DNA from: Streptomyces sp. NBC_01317
GTDB lineage: Bacteria > Actinomycetota > Actinomycetes > Streptomycetales > Streptomycetaceae
Direction: 5' to 3'
Assembly: GCF_035961655.1 (NCBI RefSeq)
Contig: NZ_CP108393.1
Span: 5,165,001 to 5,229,000 of the forward strand
Length of the DNA stretch: 64,000 nt
Part shown: piece after piece, positions 45,182-53,635 of the stretch
How positions within the stretch are numbered: the first letter of the stretch is position 1
Layout: every line of letters starts with the position of its first letter
The notes under the pieces: generated by a model
What the model saw: only the letters and a program-made list of their open reading frames with translations
Told to the model about the DNA's origin: nothing
Databases searched by the model: none
Made by a program: the position numbers and the translations under genes

Positions 45182-47017
45182 TCACTCTGCGCAGACCTGT
45201 TTGTCGGCTTTCAATGTCGGCACGGCATCCGGCGCCTTTGCCGGGCCGGTGATGGGCACCCCCGCGCCCTTGAAGTCCTTGCCCAGCGTCAGCTCCATCG
45301 CCTGAAGACCCACCGCGTCCTCGGTCCCCGGCTTCATCGCCGTGCCCGGCAGCCCCATCATCGCCGCGAGCGCGCGGGCCTGATCGGCCTGGTTGGGCGC
45401 GTACACGAGGGTCGTCCTGGCCACGTTCGCGGGCGCGTTGCCCTTGTTGGTGGACTTGAGCACGCCCTCGTCGTTCTGGAGCCAGTTGAGCGTCGTCTGC
45501 GCCGAGCCCTGCGGGCCGCCGCCGTTGTAGACGTCCACCCGTACGTCCGCCGCGTCCGCCTTCGATCCCTTGAGGAGCTTGTTCTGCGCGGCCTTGGACG
45601 CGCTCTCCTTCTTCTTCACATCGGACAGCGACGTGTCGCTCTGGATCAGCGAGAACAGCTGCTCGGCCGGGGCCTCGTTGACGACCACGGTGGCCCTCCT
45701 GGTCGCGGGCTCGGCGGGGTTGTCCAGCACCGGGATGGTGGCGAAGGTGATGTTCTTGGGATTGACCTTGGCGAGTTCCTTCGCCAGCGACACGAGCTTG
45801 GTGATGGAGCCGATGCCGGAGTCGACCGTCAGCGACTTCGTCGCCGCCTCGGCCAGGTCCGTCACCTTGGAGACATCGGTGAGGGTGTCCTTGGACGCCA
45901 TCTGCCGCAGCAGTGAACTCAGGAACTGCTGCTGTGTCTTGATACGGGTCAGGTCGCTTCCGTCGCCGAAGGCGTGGCGCGTACGGACGAAGGCGAGCGC
46001 CTGCTCGCCCGAGATGGTGCTCTTGCCCGCGGGAAGGTCGAGCTTCGAGTCCTTGTCCTTCACGGCCTTGTCCACGCACACCTCGACCCCGCCCACCGCC
46101 GAGCTCATCGTCTTCACGGCGTTGAAGTCGGCCATCATGAAGTGGTCCGGTGTGATGCCGGTGAGTTCCTTGACCGTGGCCATCGTGCAGCCGGGGTCAC
46201 GGCCGTCCTGGCCGAGGCTGGTGTTGAACCGCGGGACCGACCCGCTCTGCGGCGTGGCCGGAATGACCTTGTCGGAGCCGTCCGTGGTCTTGGTCGTGCA
46301 CTCCGGGATGCCGGTGACGAGGTCGCGCGGGATGGAGAGCGCGGTCGCGTTCGTCCGGTCCTTGGACACGTGGAAGAGAAGCGTCGTGTCGGCGTGGCCG
46401 ACGCTGCCCGAGTCGCCGTAGCTCTCGTTGCCTGCGCCGGTGCGCTTGTCCGTACCGATCACGAGGATGTTGATGGGCTTGTCCTTCTCGAAGCCCTTGT
46501 CGCTCGCGCCCGCCACGTCGATGGTCGAGATGTTGCCGTTCAGGTGCTGGTAGTACAGATACCCGCCGAGGGACGCGGCGAGGACCACCACCGCCATCGA
46601 GCCGCCGGTCCACAGCAGCACCTTCTTCGCGCGCGACTTCTTCTGCTTGCGCTTGCGCCGGCCGGCCGCCGCCTGCGGCTCGTTGGCGGGACCCTTGCCG
46701 TTGGCGGGTCCCTTGCCGGCCCGGCGGCTGCGCTGCCCCGGTACGTCCGGGCGGGCCGGGGCAGCGTCGGTGTCCGTGTCGGCGCCCTTCTGCCGCGTGC
46801 CGCCCCGCCGGGGACCACCCGTCCCCGGCCGGCCCTCCGCCGGTGTGCCCGCCGCCGCGCCGCGCCTTCCGGAAGGCCTCCCCGGGGGCGGTGACACCGG
46901 GGGTGACTGCCCTCCGGAGTGGTCCAGTCGCAATTCGTAATTACCGGTTCGCGGGTTGAGGACCCACTGGTCGGCGGGGTCGATTTCGTCCGCCTGTCCT
47001 CGGTTCTGCGCATCCAC
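45182..47017 (-). CDS. LCP family glycopolymer transferase 4 with LytR_C domain
   Basis: A 611-residue protein. The N-terminus begins ADEIDPADQWVLNPRTGNYEL, a motif common in streptomycete LCP proteins, then a basic Gly/Arg tail and one helix (GGSMAVVVLAASLGGYLYY). The LCP domain has IGTDKRTG, HADTTLL, SIPRDL and FVRTRHAFGDGSDLTR; LytR_C is at RVDVYNGGGPQGSAQTTL. GTG 47017 has GGAGG 12 nt upstream, a long spacing. It is encoded in line with LCP3 and LCP5. Confidence 0.88.
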   Translation of the reverse strand: MDAQNRGQADEIDPADQWVLNPRTGNYELRLDHSGGQSPPVSPPPGRPSGRRGAAAGTPAEGRPGTGGPRRGGTRQKGADTDTDAAPARPDVPGQRSRRAGKGPANGKGPANEPQAAAGRRKRKQKKSRAKKVLLWTGGSMAVVVLAASLGGYLYYQHLNGNISTIDVAGASDKGFEKDKPINILVIGTDKRTGAGNESYGDSGSVGHADTTLLFHVSKDRTNATALSIPRDLVTGIPECTTKTTDGSDKVIPATPQSGSVPRFNTSLGQDGRDPGCTMATVKELTGITPDHFMMADFNAVKTMSSAVGGVEVCVDKAVKDKDSKLDLPAGKSTISGEQALAFVRTRHAFGDGSDLTRIKTQQQFLSSLLRQMASKDTLTDVSKVTDLAEAATKSLTVDSGIGSITKLVSLAKELAKVNPKNITFATIPVLDNPAEPATRRATVVVNEAPAEQLFSLIQSDTSLSDVKKKESASKAAQNKLLKGSKADAADVRVDVYNGGGPQGSAQTTLNWLQNDEGVLKSTNKGNAPANVARTTLVYAPNQADQARALAAMMGLPGTAMKPGTEDAVGLQAMELTLGKDFKGAGVPITGPAKAPDAVPTLKADKQVCAE

Positions 47018-47249
47018 GGTTGCTTGAATCCTCCGTCGGTGCCACGCGAGGCGCCTCCCCCCGAAGGCGCTCGGTCATTCGATCCAGCAGTGCGCGACCT
47101 GACGGCCGGACGCACCGGATCGCGTCACACTATCCGCCCCGTTCGGCGTGCAGTGACGCCAGTGACACATTGCACGCTCCTTATAAGCGGGCAATACGCC
47201 TATTCCTCATCGAGTTCTCATCGGGCGCCGGTTCTCTTTGGCGCCGCCT

Positions 47250-48812
47250 TTACCCGCACATCCCCACCGCGGCATTTGTACCCGAGAACGTGGGGCTCTC
47301 CTCGGGGCGTCCGGAGGGCTTCGCCGTTGACGTCGCGTCGCTGTCCGCGGCCGCCGCGGTGTCCGCGTCGTCGCTCGCCGTGACGGAGATCGGGGCGTCC
47401 TCGCGCAGCGCCTTGAAGAGCTTGTCGGCCTGAGGCTGCACCAGTTCGTCCCGGTTGCGGTTGCCTGAGTACGGTTGCCGGGGAGCGGTGAGGAACTGCA
47501 CCTTTTCCGTCGGTACGTCCCGCATCGAACGCGCCAGGTCGTAAAGGTCCTTGAGGCTGTTCAGCCCGGGGTCCGTGGTGACGGACTTCGTCGCCGCGTC
47601 CAGCACCGGGTAGAGCCGCGTCGGGTTGAGCAGGACGCCGTTGCTCTGCACCTTCTTGAACAGCGCGCCCAGGAACCGCTGCTGCCGGTCCATGCGCTGG
47701 GTGTCGCTGCCGTCGCCGATGCCGTGGCGGCTGCGCACGAACCCGAGGGCCTGCTCGCCGTTGAGCTTCTGGCGGCCCTTGGGAAGCTTGAGATGGGCGT
47801 CCACGTCGTCGACGGGCTCCGCGAGGCAGACCTCGACACCGTCCACCGCGTTCACCATGCCCTTGAAGCCACTGAAGTCGATCACCATGTGGTGGTCGAT
47901 CCTGATGCCGGTGAGCTTCTCGACGGTACGGATGGTGCAGGCGGCGCCGCCCAGCTCGAACGCCGAGTTGAACTGCGCGAACTGCGCCCGGCTGCGGGAG
48001 CCGTCCGCCTTGCGGCAGCTGGGGATGTCCGCCATCAGGTCACGCGGTACGGAGACGGCGGTCGCGCTCTCCCGGTTCGCGGCCAGGTGCAGCAGGATCA
48101 CCGTGTCGGACCGCTGCGAACCGCCGTCGTCCCTGCCGTACTTGTCGTTGGCACCGGCCCGGCTGTCGGAGCCGATCATCAGGATGTTCGTCGCGTCGGT
48201 CGCGACGGGGACGGGACGTTCCTTCTCGTACGTACGCAACTCGGTGGCGGCGGTGGTGTCCGTGGTGATGTTGCTGTCGAGCTTCCGATAGAACCACCAG
48301 CCGGCCGCTGAGACGCCGAGCAGGACGACCGAGGTGCCGATGGCGGTCCACCGCAGCCAGTGCCGCCGGGGGCGGGGGTGGCCGGGCTCGGTCGCGGCAT
48401 CGTTGTCGGCGGGAGTGGCGCCGGGGGTGTCGGCGGGAGTGACAGCGGGCGTGACGGGCGCGAAGGGCAGGGCGGTCGCCCCGGAGAGCTGGGTCTTCTT
48501 GCTGTCGGGGCCGGACGCGCCGGCCTCGGGGGCCGTACCACTGCCCGTACCGCCGTCAGTGGCGTCGTTGGTGCCGTTGTCGGCTTCCGCTTCGGCCTTC
48601 GCCTCCGCCTCCGCTTTCGCGCCCGCTTCCGTGGTGACGGGTTCCGTCGTGACGGGTTCCGTCGTGACGGGTTCCGTGGGTGTCCCGGCATCGGGTGGCG
48701 GGGACGCCGTCGCACTCTTGTCGAGCCCAGGCGCCCCGCCCTGCGGCTCGTCCTCGGCCGGGTTGTCCGGTTCGGCCGGGGTGCCGGCACTGTCGGTCAC
48801 GTCTGCGTCCAT
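47250..48812 (-). CDS. LCP family glycopolymer transferase 5
   Basis: A 520-residue protein whose long cytoplasmic tail contains two repeat tracts: TEPVT units (encoded by three 15-bp repeats at 48634, 48649 and 48664) and alternating KAEAEA units. One helix (GTSVVLLGVSAAGWWFY) and the LCP domain follow (IGSDSRAG, RSDTVILL, SVPRDL, FVRSRHGIGDGSDTQR). The C-terminus is a short Ala/Ser tail without LytR_C. GAAGG abuts the ATG at 48812, so the true start is slightly uncertain. Confidence 0.86.
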   Translation of the reverse strand: MDADVTDSAGTPAEPDNPAEDEPQGGAPGLDKSATASPPPDAGTPTEPVTTEPVTTEPVTTEAGAKAEAEAKAEAEADNGTNDATDGGTGSGTAPEAGASGPDSKKTQLSGATALPFAPVTPAVTPADTPGATPADNDAATEPGHPRPRRHWLRWTAIGTSVVLLGVSAAGWWFYRKLDSNITTDTTAATELRTYEKERPVPVATDATNILMIGSDSRAGANDKYGRDDGGSQRSDTVILLHLAANRESATAVSVPRDLMADIPSCRKADGSRSRAQFAQFNSAFELGGAACTIRTVEKLTGIRIDHHMVIDFSGFKGMVNAVDGVEVCLAEPVDDVDAHLKLPKGRQKLNGEQALGFVRSRHGIGDGSDTQRMDRQQRFLGALFKKVQSNGVLLNPTRLYPVLDAATKSVTTDPGLNSLKDLYDLARSMRDVPTEKVQFLTAPRQPYSGNRNRDELVQPQADKLFKALREDAPISVTASDDADTAAAADSDATSTAKPSGRPEESPTFSGTNAAVGMCG

Positions 48813-49048
48813 CCTTCAAGGCGTCGGCGGCGCGCTGGGCCGCCGGTTGCAGGGGTAGACGGGCGAACCCCGCGCTTGGTTGTGCGATGTGCCGCACGTT
48901 TCGCCGATCTTGTCGTGCGATACACGTTCCCTGCCGAGGGCTCGGCACGCAGGGCGCGGCACGGGTTATCGGCGGAAGGGATTGTCCTACGGATATGTGA
49001 AAGGTCGGTTAACGCGGCACACGCGGCTCGTGGTGGCACCGCCCGGCC

Positions 49049-49090
49049 GGTCATACCGTCCGCTCGGTCATACCGTCCGCTCGGTCACAC
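49049..49090. repeat. 17-bp tandem duplication at a stop codon
   Basis: GGTCATACCGTCCGCTC at 49049-49065 and 49066-49082 is followed by a third, partial unit (GGTCACAC) that contains the stop codon of the TIGR03089-type gene. The rest of the 272-nt gap to LCP5 shows nothing I can assign. Confidence 0.8.
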
Positions 49091-49855
49091 CGCGCGATCG
49101 GTCACCCGCTCGCTCTCGACCCGCTTGTCGAGGCTCTCCGCCGACAGCTCCCCGAGATTCCGGCAGAGCACGACGGACCCGCCTGCGGCGAGCGGCGCGA
49201 ACAGCCCGGCCGAGAGGCCTTCCCAGGTGTCGTACGCGAGCCCCGACAGCACCCGCGACCCGGGCCCCAGGCCCCGTACCCCGGCGTCCGCGCGGGCGCG
49301 CTCGACCAGACCGGCCCACGTCAGCTCCGTACGGGCAGCGGACCCACTCCCACCGATCACCAGCGCGGGCGCGTCCGGATCGACCGGAACGTACGGCGCG
49401 AACCGGTCGCCCTGCCCCGGCACCTCCACCGCGTAGTCGGCGAAGCCCGCCGGGGCCGCCGGGAACCGGCCGCCCAGCGGGCGCAGCGCGAGCGCCACCC
49501 GCTCGCCGCCGCACGCGCGTGCCGCGTCCAGCGTGTCGGGGCCGCTGACCACCAGATCCGCCGAGGCCGGGTCGCCGCCGATCTCCACCGTCACCCCGAC
49601 CGAGGCGCAGGCGAGCAGCCACACCGCGCTCTGCCAGTGCTGGGGCAGCAGCAGCGCGAGCCGGTCGCCCGGCTCCGCGCCGAGGTCGCCCTGGAGCAGA
49701 TTGGCCGTCTTGGACACCCAATTGGCGAAGGTCGCGACGGACAATTCGACGCGCTCTCCGGTGGCATCGTCGTAGAAAGTGACCAAGGGGCGGGCGGGAT
49801 CCGTGGCGAGCGCGGATCGCAGCAGGTCGGCAGGGGTGCGGTCGGTGGCGTTCAC
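49085..49855 (-). CDS. TIGR03089-type protein, truncated AMP-dependent ligase homologue
   Basis: A 256-residue protein equivalent to the N-terminal third of acyl-CoA/AMP-forming ligases: PLVTFYDDATGERVELSVATFANWVSKTANLL, then GDRLALLLPQHWQSAVWLLA. The phosphate loop is reduced to VIGGSGSAARTELTWAGLVE and the C-terminal ligase domain is absent. I recall this as the actinobacterial family named TIGR03089; its function is unknown and catalysis is unlikely. GTG 49855 has TACCCT 7 nt upstream and no ribosome-binding site. Confidence 0.8.
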   Translation of the reverse strand: MNATDRTPADLLRSALATDPARPLVTFYDDATGERVELSVATFANWVSKTANLLQGDLGAEPGDRLALLLPQHWQSAVWLLACASVGVTVEIGGDPASADLVVSGPDTLDAARACGGERVALALRPLGGRFPAAPAGFADYAVEVPGQGDRFAPYVPVDPDAPALVIGGSGSAARTELTWAGLVERARADAGVRGLGPGSRVLSGLAYDTWEGLSAGLFAPLAAGGSVVLCRNLGELSAESLDKRVESERVTDRAV

Positions 49856-49862
49856 CCGGGAA

Positions 49863-49868
49863 AGGGTA
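49863..49868 (-). promoter_or_regulatory. -10 box for a probably leaderless transcript
   Basis: On the minus strand TACCCT ends 7 nt before the GTG at 49855. Confidence 0.5.
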
Positions 49869-49992
49869 CGTGGCCCGGCGAGGGGCCCGCCGCCGTACCG
49901 GTGACGGTGTCCACCGGTCGGCCCGGTGGCCCGTCAGTTTTCCGCGGGTTTCTGAACGGGCGGGGGCGGTGGGACACGCCGACGATCTTCAC

Positions 49993-51462
49993 ATGCGTGC
50001 CTACCTTGCTTCTTCGATCGGCGTCGCGTGTACCGCCGCGCTGGTCCTGCCCCTGTCCCTCCCGTCCGGCGCGGTCGCCTCCCCCCAGGCCCCCGTGCCC
50101 CACCCGGCCGTCTCCCGGGCCGCCCCCCGTACCGTCGAGTCCACCGGCGCCACCCCGGCCGTGGCGGGCTCCACCCAGTCGCTCCCGCTGACCACGCTCG
50201 CGACGGACCGCGCGTCCGGCGCCGCCTCGGCCCAGGGCCTCGCCCGGCGGGACGTACGGCCCTTCTCCCTCCTCGGCGTCGTCTGGGACAACGCCGACGA
50301 CGAATTCAACGGCACCGTCCAGGTCCGCACCCGCGCGACCGGGACGCACGTGTGGTCCGGCTGGCAGGACCTGGAGACGCACAACCAGGAGCACGGCGCC
50401 GACCTCGGTACGGAGGAGCGCTCGGCGGCCACCGTCCACGGCTCCACGGCCCCGCTGTGGGTCGGCAACTCGGACGGCGTCGAGCTGCGCGTACGCGCCG
50501 TGGAGGAGGCGGGCCCCAAGGGTCCGGCCCGTCCGCTGCTCCCGCAGGGGCTCCGGCTGGAGCTGGTCGACCCGGGCGCGGAGCCGCCGGCGGCGCTGCC
50601 GGCGAGCGGCCCGCAGGCCGCCCGCCCCGACGGCCCGTCGGACACCCCTGACACCCCGGCGGTGCCCGGCACCGTACCCGGCACGGCGGGCACGCCCTCC
50701 GAGGAGGAGCGCATGCCGGTCGCCATGACGGCCGGGGACGCAGCCAGTTCGGCGGTCAACGCGGACCTGGCGGAGCTGGGCGCGACCGAGATCACCGCCC
50801 AGTCCAAGGCGGAGACGGTGGCCGACCTCGCCGACCAGGTCGGCTTCGCGCAGCCGTACATCGGCGCCCGTCCGCGCATCATCACGCGCAAGGGATGGGG
50901 CGCGGACGAGAGCCTGCGCGAGCGGAGGTTCGGCTACACCAAGTCGGTCAGGGCCGCTTTCGTGCACCACAGCGCGACAGGGAACAACTACACCTGCGCG
51001 CAGGCGCCCTCCGTCCTGCGCGGTATCTACCGGTACCACGTCCTGAGCAGCGGATGGCGCGACATCGGCTACAACTTCGCCATCGACAAGTGCGGAAACA
51101 TCTACGAGGGACGTGCCGGTGGCGTGGCGAAGCCGGTCATGGGCGCGCACACGCTCGGTTTCAACACGAACAGCGTGGGCATCGCCGTTCTCGGAACGTA
51201 CAGCAGCACCAAGCCGCCGGCGGCCGCCACGACCGCCATCGCCAAACTGACCGCGTGGAAGCTGGGGCTCTACGGGGTCAACCCGCGCGGCAAGTCCACG
51301 CTGACGTCCGGGGGGAGCAACAAATACAAAAAGGGCACGAAGGTCGCGCTGAACTCCATCTCCGGTCACCGGGACGGCTTTGTCACCGAGTGCCCGGGGA
51401 GCCGGCTCTACGAGAAGCTCGGCACCACGCGGACGACATCGGCCAAGTACCAGGGCCGCTGA
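49993..51462 (+). CDS. secreted N-acetylmuramoyl-L-alanine amidase (PGRP domain)
   Basis: A 489-residue exported peptidoglycan amidase. A signal peptide covers about residues 1-31. A middle region (~60-240) has a beta-rich segment, FSLLGVVWDNADDEFNGTVQVRTR, and a Pro/Gly/Thr linker. The C-terminal PGRP/amidase_2 domain (~295-480) has zinc-ligand patterns FVHHSAT, MGAHTLGFN and ISGHRDGFVTECPG. It cleaves the bond between muramic acid and the stem peptide. ATG 49993 lies 6 nt after GACGAT, a possible weak -10 box. Confidence 0.92.
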   Translation: MRAYLASSIGVACTAALVLPLSLPSGAVASPQAPVPHPAVSRAAPRTVESTGATPAVAGSTQSLPLTTLATDRASGAASAQGLARRDVRPFSLLGVVWDNADDEFNGTVQVRTRATGTHVWSGWQDLETHNQEHGADLGTEERSAATVHGSTAPLWVGNSDGVELRVRAVEEAGPKGPARPLLPQGLRLELVDPGAEPPAALPASGPQAARPDGPSDTPDTPAVPGTVPGTAGTPSEEERMPVAMTAGDAASSAVNADLAELGATEITAQSKAETVADLADQVGFAQPYIGARPRIITRKGWGADESLRERRFGYTKSVRAAFVHHSATGNNYTCAQAPSVLRGIYRYHVLSSGWRDIGYNFAIDKCGNIYEGRAGGVAKPVMGAHTLGFNTNSVGIAVLGTYSSTKPPAAATTAIAKLTAWKLGLYGVNPRGKSTLTSGGSNKYKKGTKVALNSISGHRDGFVTECPGSRLYEKLGTTRTTSAKYQGR

Positions 51463-51494
51463 GGAACGTACCGAACAGGCTGCGCGCAGCTGCC

Positions 51495-51500
51495 TACACT
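51495..51500 (+). promoter_or_regulatory. -10 box of the nucleotidyltransferase gene
   Basis: TACACT should start transcription near 51507. The mRNA would then carry a leader of about 58 nt before the preferred GTG 51565, or only a few nt before the alternative ATG 51511. Confidence 0.45.
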
Positions 51501-51564
51501 GGCCGGTCATATGTACGAAGTCGCGTACGCGGTGCCGGCCCCAGCAGGAAGCAGAGACGACACG

Positions 51565-52647
51565 GTGACAGAAGCGATCCTCCTGGTCGGGGGCAAGGGC
51601 ACCCGGCTGCGGCCGCTCACGGTGCACACACCCAAGCCGATGGTGCCGGCGGCGGGCGTCCCGTTTCTCACGCATCAGCTGGCCCGCGCGCGGGCGGCGG
51701 GGGTCGAGCACATCGTCCTGGCGACCTCGTACCTCGCGGAGGTCTTCGAGCCGTACTTCGGTGACGGCTCGTCGCTCGGACTGCACCTGGAGTACGTGAC
51801 GGAGCGCGAGCCGCTCGGCACGGGCGGAGCCATCCGCAACGTCGCCGGACGGCTCCGCTCGGGGCCGGACGAACCGGTCCTCATCTTCAACGGGGACATC
51901 CTGACGGGCCTCGACATCAAGGCGCTCGTCCGGACGCACGAGGTGTCGGGGGCGGACGTCTCGCTGCACCTGACGCGGGTGGAGGACCCGCGGGCGTTCG
52001 GCCTGGTGCCGACGGACGCGGGCGGGCGGGTGACGGCGTTCCTGGAGAAGCCGCAGACGCCGGAGGAGATCGTCACCGACCAGATCAACGCGGGGGCGTA
52101 CGTCTTCCGCCGCTCGGTCATCGACTCCATCCCGGCGGGGCGGCCGGTCTCGGTCGAACGGGAGACCTTCCCGGACCTCCTGGCGTCCGGCGCGCACCTC
52201 CAGGGGATGGTCGACTCCACGTACTGGCTGGACCTGGGGACCCCGCAGGCGTTCGTACGGGGCTCCGCGGACCTGGTCCTGGGCCGCGCCCCGTCCCCGG
52301 CGGTCCCGGGCCGCCGCGGCGACCGCCTGATCCTGCCGACCGCCTCGGTCGCCCCCGACGCGAAGCTGACGGGCGGCACGGTGGTGGGCGAGGCCGCGGT
52401 GATCGGCGAGGGCGCCCGCGTCTCGGGCAGCGTGGTGCTGGCGGGAGCGGTGATCGAGGCGGGCGCGGTGATCACGGACTCGCTGGTCGGGGCGGGGGCG
52501 CGTGTGGGGGCCCGCACGATCCTGTCGGGGGTGGTGATCGGCGACGGCGCGGTGGTGGGCGCGGACAACGAACTGCGCGAGGGCGTACGAGTCTGGTGCG
52601 ACGCGGTGTTGCCGGCGGCGGCACTGCGCTTCTCGTCGGACGCGTAG
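51565..52647 (+). CDS. mannose-1-phosphate guanylyltransferase-like sugar-nucleotide pyrophosphorylase
   Basis: A 360-residue nucleotidyltransferase. The N-terminal signature EAILLVGGKGTRLRPLTVHTPKPMVPAAG binds NTP. FNGDILTG carries a metal Asp, EKPQTPEE and STYWLDLGTPQAF follow, and the C-terminal ~100 residues form a left-handed beta-helix of hexapeptide repeats. It likely makes GDP-mannose (or another NDP-sugar) for glycan assembly. I prefer the GTG at 51565, where homology begins (TEAILLVGG), over the in-frame ATG at 51511, although the ribosome-binding site is weak. Confidence 0.85.
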   Translation: MTEAILLVGGKGTRLRPLTVHTPKPMVPAAGVPFLTHQLARARAAGVEHIVLATSYLAEVFEPYFGDGSSLGLHLEYVTEREPLGTGGAIRNVAGRLRSGPDEPVLIFNGDILTGLDIKALVRTHEVSGADVSLHLTRVEDPRAFGLVPTDAGGRVTAFLEKPQTPEEIVTDQINAGAYVFRRSVIDSIPAGRPVSVERETFPDLLASGAHLQGMVDSTYWLDLGTPQAFVRGSADLVLGRAPSPAVPGRRGDRLILPTASVAPDAKLTGGTVVGEAAVIGEGARVSGSVVLAGAVIEAGAVITDSLVGAGARVGARTILSGVVIGDGAVVGADNELREGVRVWCDAVLPAAALRFSSDA

Positions 52648-52681
52648 CCGAACCTCGCGGGCCCTGGCGGCCCGGTGGTTG

Positions 52682-53172
52682 TCCTCAATCGCCGGACGGG
52701 CTGGGGGCGGTCGTACCTGGCGGCGCGGTGGTTGTCCTCAATCGCCGGACGGGCTCGGGGTGGCTGCGTACCCGGCGGTCCGGTGGTGTCCTCAATCGCC
52801 GGACGGCTTGAGGCGGCCGCGCGCCTGGCGGTCCCCGTGGTGTCCTCAATCGCCGGACGGGCTGGATCACGCCCGTCCGGCGGTTTCGTGCGTGCCCTAT
52901 GAAGCCCGTCCGGCGTTTGAGGACGTTGGTTTCCGCTCGACGGGCGGGGCGGGTTCGACGGGTGTCGACCGGGGCCGCGCCCCCTCAGTGTTTTCCCGCC
53001 TGTGGGACGGCGCCGAGGGGCCTATCAAGCCTGTCCGGCGTTTGAGGACAACAGTTCCGCCCGTGGGCGGGGCGGGTACGACGGGTGTTGACCGGGGCCG
53101 CACCCACCCAGCACTTTCCCGCCTACGGGACGCTGCCGAGGGCCCCTATCAAGCCTGTCCGGCGTTTGAGGA
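52682..53172. repeat. third convergent-gene repeat island
   Basis: 781 nt without a gene (52648-53428). The 20-mer TCCTCAATCGCCGGACGGGC or variants start at 52682, 52735, 52789 and 52843 on the plus strand (a 53-54 bp tandem array). They occupy 52903-52923, 53028-53048 and 53152-53172 on the minus strand, as part of a 125-bp tandem unit beginning at 52902, 53027 and 53151. The family is the same as at 27.3-28.1 kb. Local frames are repeat shadows. Confidence 0.85.
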
Positions 53173-53296
53173 CAACGGTTCCGCCGATGGGCGGGGCCCC
53201 CGCCCAAGGCGCCGCGCAGCCGACGCAGACCGGGGCCCGGGGGCCTGCCCCCGGTTTCGGGAAGGGGCGGGGTGGGGGAGAAACCACGCCGCCCAC

Positions 53297-53361
53297 GGCC
53301 ACCGCCTACCCCCATCAGTGACCCCGCCCCCGACGAACCCGGCCCCCCCGTGGCAGGCCGC
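53297..53361 (+). repeat. left copy of a ~65-bp direct repeat flanking the WhiJ-type island
   Basis: Matches 55392-55458 with a few substitutions and one short gap. It contains the end of a small frame (TAYPHQ-stop), a spacer and GTGGCAGGCCGC, which is the start of the glycosylase gene in the right-hand copy. It therefore looks like a remnant of duplicated sequence. Confidence 0.8.
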
Positions 53362-53428
53362 GTAACCCGGTCCAACGTACTGGGCCCCGCCCGTCCCTCA
53401 GGAGGAACGGCGGTGCTCAGCAGGTGCG

Positions 53429-53635
53429 TTACGCCTCGGCGCGACCGTTGCGGGCGAGGTCGATGAGCCCCGCGAAGGCGGCAGGAGTCAGGGTCAGTTG
53501 CCCGGCGCGGTGGTCTTTGGAGTCGCGGACGGGGACGATGCCGTGCGTGGCGGCGAGGTTGGTGGCGACCTCCACGCAGTTGCCACCGTTGGAGCTGTAG
53601 GAGGATGTGAACCAGCGGGGGGTTTCGGTCGTCAC
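53429..53635 (-). CDS. DUF397 protein
   Basis: A 68-residue protein with the DUF397 pattern WFTSSYSSNGGNCVEVA and VPVRDSKD, ending in a hydrophobic helix. In Streptomyces such proteins are encoded with a DUF5753 regulator and modulate it. GTG 53635 overlaps the regulator stop (GTGA), so the pair is coupled. Confidence 0.92.
   Translation of the reverse strand: MTTETPRWFTSSYSSNGGNCVEVATNLAATHGIVPVRDSKDHRAGQLTLTPAAFAGLIDLARNGRAEA

Noticed and set aside
51511..52647. Nucleotidyltransferase start at ATG 51511
   Set aside because: It would add 18 residues before the NTP-binding signature, which normally begins a few residues from the N-terminus. It remains possible because of the -10 box close upstream.
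52682..52863. Second possible CRISPR-like array
   Set aside because: Again the intervening sequence is repeated rather than unique, the unit is a 53-54 bp tandem repeat, and no cas genes are present.
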